This document shows, piece after piece, positions 5,295 through 6,351 of a stretch of DNA of 6,351 nt. The stretch comes from CAZFLM01 sp964519955 (GTDB lineage: Bacteria > Armatimonadota > Chthonomonadetes > Chthonomonadales > CAJBBX01): positions 1 to 6,351 of the forward strand of contig CAZFLM010000159.1 in NCBI GenBank assembly GCA_964519955.1, written 5' to 3'. Within the stretch, counting starts at the first letter, position 1. Each line of letters begins with the position of its first letter. The position numbers and the translations under genes were made by a program. Under the pieces are notes generated by a model that saw nothing but the letters and a program-made list of their open reading frames with translations, was not told where the DNA came from and ran no database searches.

Positions 5295-6351
5295 TTAGTG
5301 AGGGAACGGCATGTACTGCTGCGTCCCCGAGACCATGCCCCAGATGGCCCAGAACGTGGGCACGACGTAGTCGCCCAGCACCAGGCCCAGGAAGAACGGC
5401 AGCGTCGCGCGGTAGAGCTTCACCCCGCCGAACCGCACCACCAGCGACTTCAGCGCCCAGGCGACGAAGAACGGGCACCACATGTAGTCCATGCTCGGGT
5501 TCGTAGCCAAAGCGTACCCCAACGGGTGGATGGGCCACCACGGCAGCGCCAGCCGCAGCTTCGCCAGGCCGAGCGCGATGACCAGCCCCGCGCCGGCGGC
5601 CACCATGCCCACCGTGTCCTGCGGCGTGGGAGACGCGATGAGCCCGGCGGTGCGGTTCATCTGGTCCAGACCGAGCTTCGCCACCGCCGCCCGCACCTTG
5701 GCCGAGGACTGGCCGTACTCGTAGTAGATGTGCAGGTGCGCCCAGAACGCCGCCAGCGTGCCGATGAGCGCCGCCCAGACGAGCGGCCACAGCAGGGCGC
5801 CCGGCGCGAATCCGCCCGACTGAGCCATGCGCAGCCCCTTCATCTGGTGCGGGAAGGGGTTGTCGCGCATGTCCTGCACCCACGCACCGTAGCCCTGCAG
5901 GATGACGAGCGAGCGCGGCGACAGGCGGTCCGCGCCGAACGCGTCCGTGGTCACCCCGGCGGGCGTCCAGATCGGCGAGAACGCCCACCCCGCCCCGGCT
6001 TCCGAGACGATGCGGCCCAGCGTCAGCGCGAAGGCGAGGTAGACCGCTACGAACAGCGCCGCGAGATGCACCGGCAGCCCCGAGCACACCAGGAAGCCCA
6101 CCAGCACCGCGACGCCCGCGCCACCGCCCATCACCGCCCAGCGGATGGGCATCAGCTCGCCATCCGGTGCTGCCCGCCCGGCCCGGGCCTCGCGCCACGC
6201 CTGCGCCAGCGGACCCCGCAGCGACCACAGTGCGAGCAGCGCCAACCCGATGAACGCGCCGACGGACTGCTCGCGGATGAACGGAGCGCGGTTCGCCAGG
6301 CTCGTGCCCCCGCCCTCGGATTGGCCCATCGCCGCGCTCGCCACGTTGGCC
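5295..6351 (-). CDS. Polytopic membrane protein, DUF6784/DUF6785-like, C-terminal part (5' end outside window)
   Basis: About 351 codons are visible up to the TAA at 5295-5297, and the start lies beyond the right edge. The frame is open to the edge; a GTG at 6344 is in frame but has conserved-looking sequence on both sides, so it is not taken as the start. Hydrophobic segments, counted from the first visible residue, fall at about 32-46, 72-91, 95-112, 184-203, 246-264, 290-306 and 316-341. Notable motifs are RIVSEAGAGW at 113-122, WPIHPLGYA at 272-280, WCPFFVAWALK at 291-301, RFGG at 306-309 and PFFLGLVLGDY at 318-328. These resemble, from memory, the large DUF6784/DUF6785 membrane proteins, which have a loose likeness to oligopeptide transporters. 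Transport of a small organic substrate is a guess. It is separated from the downstream isomerase gene by the 105-bp array. Confidence 0.7.
   Translation of the reverse strand, partial: ANVASAAMGQSEGGGTSLANRAPFIREQSVGAFIGLALLALWSLRGPLAQAWREARAGRAAPDGELMPIRWAVMGGGAGVAVLVGFLVCSGLPVHLAALFVAVYLAFALTLGRIVSEAGAGWAFSPIWTPAGVTTDAFGADRLSPRSLVILQGYGAWVQDMRDNPFPHQMKGLRMAQSGGFAPGALLWPLVWAALIGTLAAFWAHLHIYYEYGQSSAKVRAAVAKLGLDQMNRTAGLIASPTPQDTVGMVAAGAGLVIALGLAKLRLALPWWPIHPLGYALATNPSMDYMWCPFFVAWALKSLVVRFGGVKLYRATLPFFLGLVLGDYVVPTFWAIWGMVSGTQQYMPFPH

Noticed and set aside
4222..6228. Very long minus-strand open frame across three regions and the N gap
   Set aside because: It is a shadow frame in GC-rich DNA: the real membrane protein and TIM-barrel frames overlap it with clear family motifs, and it reads through Ns.

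Overview
The window is GC-rich (roughly two thirds G+C by eye). It reads as a single block of minus-strand genes from a bacterium with an anaerobic or facultative lifestyle. The evidence for that lifestyle is a NifJ-type pyruvate:ferredoxin oxidoreductase. The other genes are an M42-family metallopeptidase, a xylose-isomerase-like TIM-barrel enzyme, a histidine phosphatase and the C-terminal part of a large membrane protein resembling the DUF6784/DUF6785 families. As I recall, the last family is common in Armatimonadota, Planctomycetota, Hydrogenedentota and similar uncultivated lineages. With the exact 100-base run of Ns, this suggests a metagenome-assembled scaffold. The lineage guess is weak.

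Layout, in direction of transcription (right to left): a polytopic membrane protein cut by the right edge (5295-6351); a repeat-rich intergenic region of about 490 bases holding a 105-bp tandem array and the N gap (4803-5294); a TIM-barrel sugar isomerase/epimerase (4065-4802); a histidine phosphatase starting at TTG only 30 bases further on (3399-4034); a 127-base spacer with degenerate GC-rich repeats (3272-3398); an M42 peptidase (2312-3271); a perfect 44-bp inverted repeat pair (2113-2307); a DUF559 Vsr-like endonuclease-domain gene (1674-2063); a gene-free stretch of about 400 bases with strong hairpins and an intrinsic-terminator-like element (1275-1673); and the first 424 codons of nifJ running off the left edge (1-1274).

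The isomerase and phosphatase are almost certainly co-transcribed and look like small-molecule, probably carbohydrate, metabolism. The membrane protein may feed the same unit. The peptidase could be part of it but is separated by a repeat-bearing spacer. nifJ appears to be its own unit, with a long leader that may be attenuated. No gene-level system here is clearly new. The unusual content is intergenic: three unrelated-looking repeat families sit in three consecutive gaps, two of them with paired short hairpins whose loops are TTC (or GAA on the opposite strand). The strongest candidate for something undescribed is the DUF559 gene next to the 195-bp inverted-repeat element. Second is the structured nifJ leader.
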